Source of the DNA: Forficula auricularia
Lineage: Eukaryota > Arthropoda > Insecta > Dermaptera > Forficulidae
Length of the DNA: 64,000 bases
Reading direction: 5' to 3'
Assembly (NCBI GenBank): GCA_024734495.1
Contig: JALMQS010000161.1
Location: 1,281,930 to 1,345,929 of the forward strand
Shown: positions 42,775 through 53,424 of the stretch, in pieces
Layout of the letters: every line of letters starts with the position of its first letter
Position numbering within the stretch: position 1 is the stretch's first letter
Notes under the pieces: model-generated
What the model saw: only the letters and a program-made list of their open reading frames with translations
Told to the model about the DNA's origin: nothing
Databases searched by the model: none
Made by a program: the position numbers and the translations under genes

Positions 42775-44075
42775 TTTTTTTTTTTATTTATTTATTTATC
42801 TTAACCAATTATTTCATAATTGACAAAAGATTCATTATTCACATACTTAAAGCACACTTTAGGAAAATATTTAACAAATATAATTCCTCACTTAACAATA
42901 TATATACAATAATAAGATCAATATTCAAATGGAATAATTAATATAATTTGTTAACTAAATAGTTCATATGTTTTTCTTCTTTTTAGTCGACAAACATTAT
43001 CATCAACGTTGAGCATTTGTTTCATTTCTTGATTTTCATGTTTGTGTAGACGTTGGTGGTGTCTAACGGCATATTTGTGGATTTCTTCTGTGACTGCATC
43101 GAGGTGTAGATCTCGGTGCAGGTCACTATTTCTGATGTACCAAGGGGCATTTACAATACTTCTTAGGACTTTATTTTGAAATTTTTGTATAATTTCTATA
43201 TTGGACTTTTTGTACAGCCCCACAATTGAATCCCGTAGGTCCATACGGGTTTCAAAATTTGTCTATAAATTAAAATTTTATTTCTCACAGACAGCTCTGA
43301 ATTGCGTCCAAGTAGCCAGTAAAGTTTTCGAAATTTGATGTTAAGTTCTTGTTTTTTAATCTTCACGTGTTCTTTCCACTTTAGTTTTGCATCTAGAGCA
43401 GCGGTTTCCAACCTTTTTGTTACTACGCCTCCCCAAAAAAAAAAATTTCCGCGCCTCCCTTACCTTTTATTTTTAAATTTCTCCGCTCCAGATAATTTTT
43501 TTAATAGGAATTAAATATATGTAAATGTAAAAAAATGAACATTCATGCACTGAATTTTCACTGTTACGTTAATATATCAAGTTTTATTCATTTGTAGATA
43601 TTATGGTATAAAAAATAATTCATTAAAAAATGTTGGCGCCTCCCCTGGCAATGGTCCGCGCCTCCCCTGCGAGGCGCGCCTCCCAGGTTGGAAACCGCTG
43701 ATCTAGAGTCATGCCTAGATACTTAGCTGTATTGGCATAAGGTATTCTTTGGTGATTAATTTGGATAGGAATAGTAACTATTTTCTTATAGGTAAAATTG
43801 ATATGGGTTGACTTCGTTTCATTGAGCTTTATTCGCCATCGTTTGGTCCATTCGTTGATTTTGTTTATGGCACCTTGTAGCTTAGCTGTAACTTCATAAA
43901 CATTTTCATCGACTGCAAGGAGTGCTGTATCATCAGCAAATGTAGCTATAGCAGCATTCTCATCAAGTGGAATGTCATTTGTAAATAACAAGTATAGAGT
44001 TGGGCCAAGAACACTGCCCTGAGGCACTCCAGCAGATATTTGCTTTAGTTCAGAATGCTCATCGCCATGGCGAAC
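42775..44075 (-). mobile_element. Jockey-like LINE, 5'-truncated, with 14-bp target duplication
   Basis: Perfect duplication TAATAACATGACGT at 42761-42774 and 44076-44089. The 3' tail (poly-T, then ATTT on the plus strand, 42775-42800) is at the left. A hAT MITE (43399-43700) sits inside, so the LINE came first. Confidence 0.92.
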
Positions 44076-44084
44076 TAATAACAT
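42951..44084 (-). pseudogene. Jockey-like reverse transcriptase, split by a MITE
   Basis: From the right: LKQISAGVPQGSVLGPTLYL then LFTNDIP (motif B of the palm), IATFADDTALLAVDEN (catalytic FADD), LQGAINKINEWTKRWRIKLN and IPYANTAKYLGMTLD. The MITE replaces the join there. Next are AKLKWKEHVKIKKQELNIKF, RKLYWLLGRNSELSVRNKIL and PVWTYGIQLWGCTK, one frameshift near 43210, and IEIIQKFQNKVLRSIVNAPW then YIRNSDLHRDL to a stop at 42951. This is the canonical jockey order. The first palm Asp and the endonuclease are lost. At least two lesions exist: the MITE and one lost base. Confidence 0.92.
43399..43700. mobile_element. hAT MITE with 8-bp target duplication
   Basis: TIR CAGCGGTTTCCAACCT at 43399 and its inverse AGGTTGGAAACCGCTG ending at 43700. 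Exact 8-bp duplication ATCTAGAG at 43391-43398 and 43701-43708, the hAT signature. It is 302 bp and non-coding, and disrupts the jockey polymerase. Confidence 0.93.
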
Positions 44085-44138
44085 GACGTGGAAAAATATT
44101 CAATTCTCTACCATTTTGGAAATTTTTAAATATCTTGA

Positions 44139-44332
44139 GAATTTTTTTTTTTATTGTTACCTGGAACAGAGCCCATTTAGACATCACATCAGTAGAGTGT
44201 TAGTTAGGGAGCCGAGTTTTAGGCGCTAGAAATTTTATATGCTAACAAGGCTCGAACCCGTAGTAGAGGTACATCGGAATCAACAATGCTGAAGTGGGCC
44301 CCCAGCGCCTTCAGCCAGCGAGCTCTCGGACA
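44139..44332 (-). mobile_element. tRNA-derived SINE
   Basis: The minus strand has the A-box TGGCTGAAGGCGCTGG (44302-44317) and B-box GGTTCGAGCC (44249-44258). A body follows, with a poly(A) end (poly-T at 44142-44155 on the plus strand). It is a different tRNA source from the SINEs at 14 kb. Confidence 0.75.
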
Positions 44333-44460
44333 ACCTGATTTCACTAAAAGATTTTAATTGGGTGAGCATTTAAAAAATATGTTAAACATATTTTCATGCG
44401 AGATCAAAAATAAAAAAAAATATTCGTTTTATTTAGTTACCCTACCTTATTTATTTATTT

Positions 44461-45215
44461 TTAACCGACTTCAAAAAAGGAGGAGGTTCTCTATTCGACT
44501 GAATTTTTTTTTGTGCCTATGTTACCTCATATCTCCGCCAATTGTTAACCGATTTTGAAAATTCTTTTTGCATTGTGTCCAGTCTATCTTCCGATTGGTC
44601 CCAATTTTTTTTCGTTTTTTTTTTCATAGGTATTAGACCTTTTTTATTAGGTTTGTTTAGACCTAACCTCTTTGTTTATGAACCGATTTCGATGGTTCTT
44701 TTTTTATCCGAAAGGGGGTGTCTTAGGGATGGTGTCATATTAATTTGGTCAAGTTCTGATGATACGATCACTATTAATAATAACATCACTAAAAAGAGAA
44801 CAATAAAAATAATTTTTAAGAAAAAATAAAACCGACTTCAAAAAATTAAATGCAACAAATAAAATACACTAAAATGTATAAAATAATTATTATCTTATTT
44901 AGTTACAACTAAACGACGAAATATTAACATGAAAATACTTTTTGAAGTCGGTGCCGAACATATACCTTTTATGAATCGCACTCGACGGATCTTACTTAGT
45001 ACGTTTGGAGGGTATGCTCGCTTATAGGTATAGTTTGTTTGGCACCGACTTCAAAAAATAATTTCATGTTAATATTTCGTCGTTTAGTTGTAACTAAATA
45101 AGATAATAATTATTTTATACCTTTTAGTGTATTTTATTTGTTGCATTGAATTTTTTGAAGTCGGTTTCTATTTTTTTCTTTAAAAATTATTTTTATTTTT
45201 TAATAAAGAAAAATA
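44461..45215. mobile_element. Family D element, copy 2
   Basis: Same order as copy 1: TTAACCGACTTCAAAAAAGG, ATCTCCGCCAATTGT, GAACCGATTTCGATGG, then the hairpin with arms at about 44830-44955 and 45045-45165 (GAAGTCGGTGCC and inverse). It is non-coding; the frame at 44542-44829 also appears in copies 1 and 3 with stops. Confidence 0.72.
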
Positions 45216-45410
45216 GGCAGGAAAATGAAAAAAAGCACCATAAAAGGCAATTTTCATCAAAAAAGGTGGGAAAGCCAAAAAATTTCTAAAAATCTATACC
45301 TAAATGTATTTGATTTTTTTTAGATCGGTGGACATATATAAAAAAAAAAACTTGAAAAGGCTCAAAATTGAAAAAATGTAAATGCCTTTTTTTGAACTCT
45401 ACTATATTGG

Positions 45411-46355
45411 TGATTACAATGCTCGACAAAAATTAATCCAAAATTTCTCCCAATAACCTAAAAATGGCTCTCAAAAAAATTCTTAATAACTATTTTTAAC
45501 AATTATTTAATTATCAAATAATAATGATTAAATAATTAATTATTAAATAAATAATCTAATAATAATTAATAATTTAATAATTTTTCGACACTGTTCTGAG
45601 ACATTCCAAAGTTTATTGCAAGTTTTCAACAAAAGAATGCTTCATTTTTATTATGGCAATACAATATATCCGAGGGGTCAACCGCGACCTAAAATCGTGT
45701 ACACCAACTTCCATTTCCACTTTCATTTCCAAGTTGAAGACAACAGATGACAATAGAAAATAGATAATCTAATGAATTTCAAAGTAATTCCAAATAATTC
45801 CAAAAACGGTGTACGCCTAATTCCAATCGCGGTTCACCCCTGGAATATAACTATCTACTGTGGATTGATACGGGAAATAATCTTTTTTAAACTCAGGAAT
45901 TTTAAATAGTTCTATTAAGTAGAAAATAACCTCTTAAATCTGTGTATAACGAAGTTTTAAGATCATTATAAACACTTATTTTCATTGTTGTGACTTTTCG
46001 ATTTAATAATTAATTATTGAATCATTATTATTTGATAATTAAGTTAAATAATTGTTAAAAATAAATATTAAGATTTTTTTGAGGTCTAATTAATTAATTA
46101 ATATATTTTATTTATTTGATGTCCTATAAAAAATAGTTCTTATCAAAGTTGTTCAGTTTTTGTTGTAGATTAAGTAGACGTATAGAAAAATATAGGTTTC
46201 TATATAAAAAACAAAAGTTGACATTAAAATATCCTTGAAAGCTTGTTCTACGTTGACAAACAATAGCGTAGTTTAATTTCTCTCTCTACTTATATGGTGA
46301 TTACAATGCTCGACAAAAATTAATCAAAAATTTCTCCCAATAACTTAAAAATGGC
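45411..46355. mobile_element. Element J, copy 2, between 62-bp direct repeats
   Basis: The J interior and arms (CACTGTTCTGAGACATTCC, GAAAGCTTGTTCTACGT) lack the terminal GGGTGAG ends. GGTGATTACAATGCTCGACA and the next 42 bp occur at 45411-45472 and again at 46292-46355. MITE O lies within. Confidence 0.55.
45670..45836. mobile_element. Small MITE O, copy 2
   Basis: CGAGGGGTCAACCGCGACC at the left, GCGGTTCACCCCTG at the right. In J copy 1 the flanking J sequence (ATAGTTATATTGTAT) is uninterrupted. Confidence 0.65.
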
Positions 46356-46374
46356 TTCCAGTTATAAGCAAAGC

Positions 46375-46830
46375 AAGACCAAGACCAAGACTGGGGTTGT
46401 CTTGGTCTTGCATATCTAACCTTTTACTTACAATTTTTTAATAATTTTTATATGCGCCATAATCATTCAGATTCTTTATAGGAATAATTTATGAACTATT
46501 AATAAAATGTATCAGCATAAATAAAAGGTATCTAGAATAGTTCTTATTTTTAACCTGCTTCAAAAAAGGAGGAGGTTCTCAATTCGACTGAATTTGTATA
46601 GAAAATGGTAATCAAAATGAAGAATATTGATTTTTCTAAATTTATTAATTAGATATAAAGTCAAGTGCTTTTTAATTTAGTCTTCCATATTTGCTCGTGC
46701 TCATCCGGCCTTGGTCTTGGTCTTGGTCTTGCTCGTCCAGTCTTGGTCTTGTCCGGCCGGTTTTGGTCTTGCCGTTCCTACCGTGGTCATGTTCTTGCTT
46801 TTTTCCAAGACCAAGACCAATTCTGTTCAT
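46375..46830. repeat. GTCTTG hexamer repeats and inverted clusters
   Basis: AAGACCAAGACCAAGAC / GTCTTGGTCTTG forms a hairpin at 46381-46418. A cluster of (TTGGTC)n units runs 46710-46770, with the inverse CCAAGACCAAGACCAA at 46805-46820. A D-family start lies at 46553-46605. The frames here come from the hexamer. Confidence 0.7.
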
Positions 46831-46834
46831 CACT

Positions 46835-47015
46835 ACTTCCAGTAGAGTTTTCTACGCTGATTCTCATGCGATTTCCCGATTTTTTACAACAGGTCAGAGT
46901 TTTGAGATATTATCGATCAAAATGACAAAAAAGGGCATTTTGACCTTATTTTCGTGTCCCATTAATTATTAAACATCGATATTTGAAATCAAAATATTTT
47001 GTTGACGTAATAGAA
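46835..47015 (+). repeat. Dispersed repeat R, copy 1
   Basis: Matches, in inverse, 51670-51815 and 50600-50625, which flank LINE family 1 copy 3. Landmarks are GATTCTCATGCGATTTCCCG, GAGATATTATCGATCAAAAT and AATATTTTGTTGACGTAAT. Confidence 0.7.
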
Positions 47016-47169
47016 AATAGCTCCATCTTTGATTTTCAAATTACCACTTGTTTAGAACTCGAGTATTAACTAAAAAACTAAGACCATATGTTTTTGTCTA
47101 TGTTTATTATCCTTTATAATCAGGTAGTTTTAGTTTTTTAGTTATAACTCGCGTTCCCATATAGGAAAT

Positions 47170-47535
47170 GACGAAGGGCCCAGAACTGAGCCAGGACTGG
47201 GCCAACACTTCTCAAGCTTGGCCCTAAGCTGCAAGCCAGTACTGGCCCAACACAGGTTTGAATAGGGGATGATAACCGCGGCCCAGACTGGTAACCTATA
47301 TTGGCTCAATACTGAATTCTAGACTGAGCTAATATGGGCCCAAGATTGGCTCAACACCGAACAACCCAGGCTCGGCTGCCCCACACTGACCTGAATGTAG
47401 GCCAATACTGATAAAGCAGAGCCTCGGTTGCCCAGCACGGGCCCAAGATTGGTTCAACACCGAACAACCAAGGCTCGGTTGGCCATGATGGCTCGTGCTT
47501 GGCCCGTTCGTTCAATCCTGGCTGGATCGGACAGG
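47170..47535. repeat. Degenerate GC-rich short-unit repeat
   Basis: Many variants of GGCCCA...ACTGG / GGCTCAACAC. The best pair is GGGCCCAAGATTGGCTCAAC at 47337 and GGGCCCAAGATTGGTTCAAC at 47439, 102 bp apart, each followed by ACCGAACAACC. It is non-coding. Confidence 0.6.
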
Positions 47536-47839
47536 TAATGATATTTTTTTAAATAAATATATGATTTTTGAAATAACAAATTTCAAATTTGCCACCATTT
47601 TCAGAGTGTCAATTTCAATTTTCAACACCTAATTAAAATTAAAAAAATCTTTATTTAAAATTAAATCCACCCAATTAAATATTAATAGTTGTAATATATT
47701 TTGTTTTTCGATATTTAATTATAAATTTTTCATAAAAATCTTATTTGTTCAAAATCGAATTAAAAATTTATATATTTTAAATCATTTGATATGTCAAAAC
47801 ATAATATCACCAATAAAATACTATTTTATTAAAACATTT

Positions 47840-48256
47840 GTCCGGTCCAGTCCTAGCGCTCACCGCTAGATGGCACTGCGACCTCATACATAGTAGTTTG
47901 TTCAAATAAACAATACTTTAATATTAGTAATAATACTTTAAGTGAACAACAGTCAAATTGTCAAACACACTGTACACTACATGAATCAATCTATTTATAA
48001 TGAAATAATAAATCAATGAATTATTGAGAGACGAGTTGGCGCGTGTAATCCCGTGAGCGATAATATTCGTTGAATGTTATATATGCGCCAACCCGAATCG
48101 AAGTAATTCAGCTACCTCGGTCTGCTCACATACTTTTTACCACACACTTCCAATACCTTGCTTTCCCTCGTGGTTGGAACCAACAGTTGGGGTTAAGGGG
48201 CATTCCCCTTACCTTCCAACGACCAACCCCCACCATATCACAATAGCGTTTACCCC
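47840..48256 (-). repeat. 0.42-kb repeat S, copy 1
   Basis: Inverse of 57350-57775. Contains CACCGCTAGATGGCACTGCG, GAGACGAGTTGGCGCGTG, TATGCGCCAACCCGAATC and CCAACAGTTGGGGTTAAGGG. TGT and ACA bound the outer edge, as in LTRs, but no internal retroelement region is visible. Confidence 0.65.
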
Positions 48257-48574
48257 CCACCACTAACACATTTATAATTGGATTCGAAATATATTAAAAG
48301 TCGTAATTCAATTGAAAGGACATAATTGAGCCTTTCTTTGACTCTTCAGTCTCGGCTTGGTCTCAAGATTCTGTCTCTAAATTCTTCTCGTTTCTAAGCT
48401 CATACTACACGGGTCAACTTGAAATCCGAGAGCATTATTTTCACTTATATTTCCTTTTTATAAGTAATTCTATTATCATTTATAAAAGCAGCCAGCTTTA
48501 TGATATTTTTATTGCCTTTAAATAGTTTTCATATAAAAACTAACATTGACTTATTGGTGTTTCTGTATAATTGA
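48257..48574. other. No gene seen
   Basis: AT-rich spacer left of the hAT element at 48583. No domain or element end was recognised. Confidence 0.35.
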
Positions 48575-48582
48575 CCTCAGGT

Positions 48583-49574
48583 CACGGGCGGATCCAGGAA
48601 TTTTTTGTGGGGGGGGGGGGGGGGCGATTTAAAAAAAAAATCCAAGAATATAACAATATTTTTATTTTAGTATAAAATTCAATTAATACATAGTAATGTT
48701 TAATTATAAAAAATACGCTATTACCATATAACATTCAACAAAAATATTTCACCAATAATATATAGTGGAGATAGTGGCACAGTCAAGGGCGGATCCAGAA
48801 ATTTTTTATGGGGGGGGGGCGATATTAAAAAAAATACGAGAATATATCAATATTTTTAATTTATTTTAGTAGGAAATTAACGCTTACATTCTAAAGAAAT
48901 ATTACACTTATACCAGGGGCGGTACCACATTTTCATTTTAGGGGATTATGTACCGGCACCCCCCCCCCCCCCCCGGGGGTTTTTGAATTTTTATCTCTAA
49001 TGTTATGAAAGGACCAAAGAACTTTTGAATTTTGATGTCTAAATAGCTTCTTTGAAATTTTAATGTAATGTTAAGAACATTTTGGGGTCTAAAGTTTTTT
49101 GTGAAATTTTAATGTATTATTTAGAAAAAGGTTCATTGAAATTTTTAATCCCTAAACAGCCTTCCAAGAAGGGTGGATAAATGGATATCCCTTGAGTAGC
49201 TTATAGAAAGGCTTTTATCTTTTGAGCAAAGCTCTCAAACTCCAATGTCTAAACCAAAATTGGTTCATTGTTCATTTATCTCGTTGGCTACCTGCCAGCC
49301 CCTACCCCCACTCTCAGAGACCTGAGAGTATAACCAGAGCCATCTGAATTTTTTGCTGTTAGAGATTTTTAGAGAATTTTTTTTTTTTACAAATTTCATA
49401 TCTCAAATTTAAAGTTCATTAAATTAAATAAAAAAAATATATATATATAAATTCCCTGGCGATTTGGCGTTTTTTAGCCGTCTGCGTGCGACGCACGTGT
49501 TGCACTCCCGCCAGGCACGGGCCTCTATGGGGGAGGGGGCGACCGCCCCCTCCGACCCCCTGGATCCGCCCTTG
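48583..49574. mobile_element. Non-autonomous hAT element with 8-bp duplication
   Basis: Left TIR CACGGGCGGATCCAGG, right end CCTGGATCCGCCCTTG, flanked by exact CCTCAGGT at 48575-48582 and 49575-49582. It is 992 bp. A second, internal start of the same family (CAAGGGCGGATCCAG) is at 48786, suggesting a partial tandem copy. Long G and C runs are present. No transposase is encoded. Confidence 0.88.
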
Positions 49575-49789
49575 CCTCAGGTAAGGAAAATGCGTTATTT
49601 TATTATTTTCCATTTGTATTTTCATTATTTTCATTACCATCATTAATTATTTCTTTTCCGCAGCGTTCAGCTGAATACTCAGTTTTCAGATCAACCTCGA
49701 ATGACTGGAAAAACGATTGTTTAACCTCAAAGGCCTGAGAATCTCCAATTCCATTATTTCTCAAAGATAAGAGTTGTAATTATAAGATA

Positions 49790-50097
49790 CTAGCTGACGA
49801 CCGGGCCTTCGGCCCGGCGTCAACCTAGCTCCCTGGCGGGGAGCGTCTCGTTCATACCAATTTAATAATTGAAATTTAAAATCTTACTGTAAGTATCGAA
49901 AGAATGTGCTGAATGAAATTGATTCAAAAATAAGGAAGAATAAGGAAAGATTTATTTAACACATTGCCTAAGCACGATCACTATCTGACCAATCAGAATC
50001 GTTTTAATAATTTAACGCTTTGGCATTGGCTATGCACTGGCCAATCAGATCGTTTCCACATACATATCCACATACTTTTCTATTTTATATATATAGA
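49790..50097 (-). mobile_element. Short non-autonomous Helitron
   Basis: The minus strand begins TCTATATATATAAAATAG after a host A and ends CTAG before a host T. A strong hairpin GCCGGGCC-GAA-GGCCCGGT lies six bases before the CTAG end. These are the structural rules for Helitrons (5' TC, hairpin, CTRR, A|T target). It is 308 bp and non-coding. Confidence 0.85.
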
Positions 50098-50618
50098 TAT
50101 ATCTATTTCACATATAGATTTCTTCATTTAAGGTCTTAAATCTTGTTTCATTTATAAGTAACATAAGTATCCATTTTATATTTTTTATTAGATATATATA
50201 TTTATTAATTGTTATATATATTATACAATATGCACTTATAAATTCATTTATCTCTTTCATACATTTAATATTTACATTTTTTGTTTATTTAATAAATTCA
50301 TCTTGTTATATAAAAACTTTAAATCGCATCATTGATTTCATTTAAAACCTTTCATGCCATTTAACTAATCTAATTAGTTTAGCTGATAAGATAAGATCTA
50401 TAAGCATATTGTTGTATCCCGGGCTTCTTACAGTCCTCCCAGGAATTTCTTTACACTTGCAATACAAATATTAAAATCCAGCACCTATGGAACCTTCGAA
50501 TCAATAACCCTCTAAGATACACGAACACTGGCATCTCCTATATGCGTTCTAATTGAGCAAAAAACAATTAGTAAATCAAGGCGTAAGCTGTTATCTATTA
50601 CGTCAACAAAATATTTTG
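50098..50618. other. No gene; R-repeat edge
   Basis: AT-rich. The last 20-odd bases (TATTACGTCAACAAAATATT) are the inverse of repeat R. Confidence 0.4.
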
Positions 50619-51667
50619 ATTCTCCACAAACTCTGGTGTTCCCCAAGGCTCTGTAATCTCCTCCACACTCTTCCTAATTTATATAAACGACCTTATTGAT
50701 CAAATGGCAAACCCCACTCATTGTTACGCCGACGATAGCACTCTACATGGCAAACCCTCTCTCCTGAATAATCGAATCAATATTGCCTCCTCAATTACTC
50801 TCGACCTAGACAAACTGAATAAATGGGGCTATCAAAATTTAGTTAACTTTAATTCAAATAAGACTCAATGTTGTCTAATTTCTAGGCGCGAAAATAGAGA
50901 TTTCCCTGATATCCACTTCGATTCGAATACCCTGAAAATGTGTGACAGCCTATCCATGTTGGGCGTCTCTGTCGCATCTGACCTGTCTTGGAATGAACAC
51001 ATCTCCTCTGTGGCGAAATCTGCAGCAAGGAAGATTGGCTTCTTATTCAGGTCCAAGCGATTTTACAAACCCCCACAACTTCTCACCATCTACAAGGCCC
51101 AAATCCGCCCCTGTCTCGAATACGGCTCTCATCTGTGGAGAGGAGCCTCAAAATAGTCTCTTGCTACCCTTGATGCAATTCAGAAACGAGCCGTCAGGCT
51201 AATTGACGATTCTACCCTCACCGACTCCCTCGACTCGCTGGCTCATCGAAGAAATGTCTCTGCCCTTTCCCGTTTCTATAGATACTATCACGGCAGGTGC
51301 TCTGATGAGATAAAATCAATAATTCCCCCCAAAGCATGCTTTGCACGTAGCACGCGTTTTGCCGACTCCCAACACTCTCTCGCGGTCAAATTAGAAAAGT
51401 GCCGGACCACTTCATTCGCGAATACATATATCCCCATGACTTCAAGGAACTGGAACTCTCTCCCAGCCTCTATCTTTCCCAGCACCTATAATCTTCAAAC
51501 CTTCAAAACCAGGGTGCATAGACACCTACGTCTACACCCTCTCACTTATTCAACTTTCCCTTCTCTTCGGTAATGCAAGGGTCTTTCGAGATCCATAGGG
51601 GCTACATCTTTACTGGTGCACCCCTTCTTGCATTCGATTGCATTAAAAAAAAAAAAAAAAAAAAAAA
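50619..51667 (+). mobile_element. LINE family 1, copy 3 (best preserved)
   Basis: Starts within the palm at the segment coding STNSGVPQGSV and ends in poly(A) at 51642-51666. Inverse repeat R sequence lies directly on both sides (50600-50618 and 51670-51815), so the insertion split a copy of R. Confidence 0.9.
50622..51590 (+). pseudogene. LINE family 1 reverse transcriptase, one in-frame stop
   Basis: One frame reads NSGVPQGSVISSTLFLIYIN DLID (motif B), THCYADDSTLHG (catalytic YADD), NKTQCCLISRRENRDFPDIH, MCDSLSMLGVSVASDLSWNE and LEYGSHLWRGASK, then a TAG at 51157-51159. In sister copies this region reads through in TATTCT. The same frame continues SLATLDAIQKRAVRLIDDS, FYRYYHGRCSDEIKSIIPPK, TSRNWNSLPASIFPSTYNLQ to LRLHPL. 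There is one nonsense change and no frameshift, so it is the cleanest copy. Motif A and the endonuclease are lost by truncation. It falls in the jockey/CR1 group. Confidence 0.9.
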
Positions 51668-51669
51668 TA

Positions 51670-51815
51670 TTGCTGTTTAATATTTAATGAGACACAAAAT
51701 AAGGTCAAAATGGACTTTTTCGTCATTTTGATCGATAATATCTCAAAACTCTGACGAGTTGTAAAAAATCGGGTAATTGCATGAGAATCAGCGTAAAAAA
51801 TTGTACCTACTGGAA
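51670..51815 (-). repeat. Dispersed repeat R, copy 2 (right part)
   Basis: GAGACACAAAATAAGGTCAA, TTTTGATCGATAATATCTCA, TGCATGAGAATCAGCGTA: inverse of 46835-46970. Its missing inner end is at 50600-50618, across the LINE. Confidence 0.7.
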
Positions 51816-52496
51816 TCCAGTGTTAGATTTAAGAGGAGTAATTTTTGTTTATTAGTGTTATTATATATTGCTTTAATAGCTTTAATAGTTTTAATCTCCG
51901 CAAACTCTTCATTTATTTCTATAGAATGAAAGGGCTAAAAGTTGGCACTCCTGCACCACCTTACCCTATAATATAATATGAACAACTCGATATAGGTACT
52001 GTGAATGAATAAAGAAATAGCTGTTATATTGATTATTGACTTTTTTTTTGAAATTCCTCTTTTAGAGGCTTTTCTTTACAATGAATCTTTTGAACTGAAC
52101 TGGAGAAATTGCTTTTGACTATACAATATTTCACATAGTTCAATCTGAGTGAGTGAGTGAGTAAAAAAAAAAAAGTTCTCAAGATAATTACAATTTTGAG
52201 CCAGATAAATAAAATCGTGTCTTTTGGATGCATATACTATAAAGGATGGGCGTCGTAAGTTACCTTTCCCTCTGTACCAGAAGACAACCACCTGGCTTGG
52301 GGCCAAAATAATCCCCTTTTGATCTATGTTATCATATTATAGAACCGGCGGGAAAAGAAGGGTTTCCATTACCTACTTTAAAGAGGGTAGGTAGGCAATC
52401 TAATTGGAGATAGAAAACTTATTATATCTTACCATTTTTATTCTCATTTCTATGATTATACAATAAAAGTACTATCGATTATTTTTTACTTTCACA
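51816..52496. other. No gene seen
   Basis: AT-rich, with GAGTGAGTGAGTGAGT at 52147-52162. Short frames only. Confidence 0.35.
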
Positions 52497-52617
52497 TATA
52501 CCAGGAGAGTTTTTTTTTTTTTTTTATCTTGAGACAGTCTTATAACTCAAAAACATTTCATTATATGAAAAAGTTTTAAGGGGAAACTAAACTACGCTAT
52601 TGTTTATCGACCTAGAG

Positions 52618-53424
52618 CAGGGGTCGGCAACCTACGGCTCGCGATCCACATGTGGCTCTTTCGATGTTAAGATGCGGCTCTCCAGTTCCATGCGCAAATA
52701 TTAATAATTATATTATTTTATTTTCAAAACTCATAAAAAAATATTATACTTCATAAAAAAATATACTGCAAACAGGATAAGAACACTCAACAGAGAACAT
52801 TGAGAATACATTATCATTTTTCGAAATAAAAGCGTTTTTTTTTGTTTTTTTTGAGTTATTCCTTATGAATGTAAAAATTTAGAGGTGGGCCGATTTTTTT
52901 ACTCCCAAGTGCATAATAAAAAGTAAAGTAAGAAGCCAACTAACAAATAAAAATCTAGAGGCGTGCTTGAAACTGAAAACAACAAGTTATGAGCCAGATT
53001 TAACGAAACTTTCAAAAGGCATGCAAAGCCAATGCTCCCATTGATATAACTATCTATTATTCAATAATTATAGTTATATTATTTGATTACTAATTTTATT
53101 AATCTAGAAAAGCTAGCTAAAATACTTTAATATGTTTTGTGCGAAACATTTCTATGTTTTTATATGAATGGATATTATTTCATATTTAAAGCTATTTATT
53201 TTAAATCAAAAGTCAAATTTATATACCTAATCCCAGGTAACCACAATATCCTAAGAATATTCTAAGGATCTTCTTAGAATATTCTGAGGATATTGTGTGT
53301 TACCTGGGATCCTAATCAAATACCATAATATTGAAACAAAAATGTTAGTGGCTCTTTTAAAAACTGGGAAATTTTGTAAATTGTAATTTTTGGCTCTTTC
53401 CTCTCAAAAGGATGCCGACCCCTG
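52618..53424. mobile_element. Non-autonomous hAT element, 8-bp duplication
   Basis: Left end CAGGGGTCGGCAACCTACGG, right end GATGCCGACCCCTG, flanked by exact ACCTAGAG at 52610-52617 and 53425-53432. It is 807 bp with no transposase. TGTGGCTCTTTCGATG near the left end is typical of this hAT type. A small palindrome lies within at 53233. Confidence 0.9.
53235..53308. mobile_element. Tiny palindromic MITE (about 74 bp)
   Basis: CCCAGGTAACCACAATATCC and the inverse GGATATTGTGTGTTACCTGG bracket an almost perfect hairpin (AAGAATATTCTAAGGATCTT core). The 8-bp flanks TACCTAAT and ATCCTAAT are similar, suggesting a hAT-type target duplication. Confidence 0.6.

Noticed and set aside
46665..46972. Leu/Gly-rich frames near 46.7 kb
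   Set aside because: Created by the TTGGTC hexamer array.
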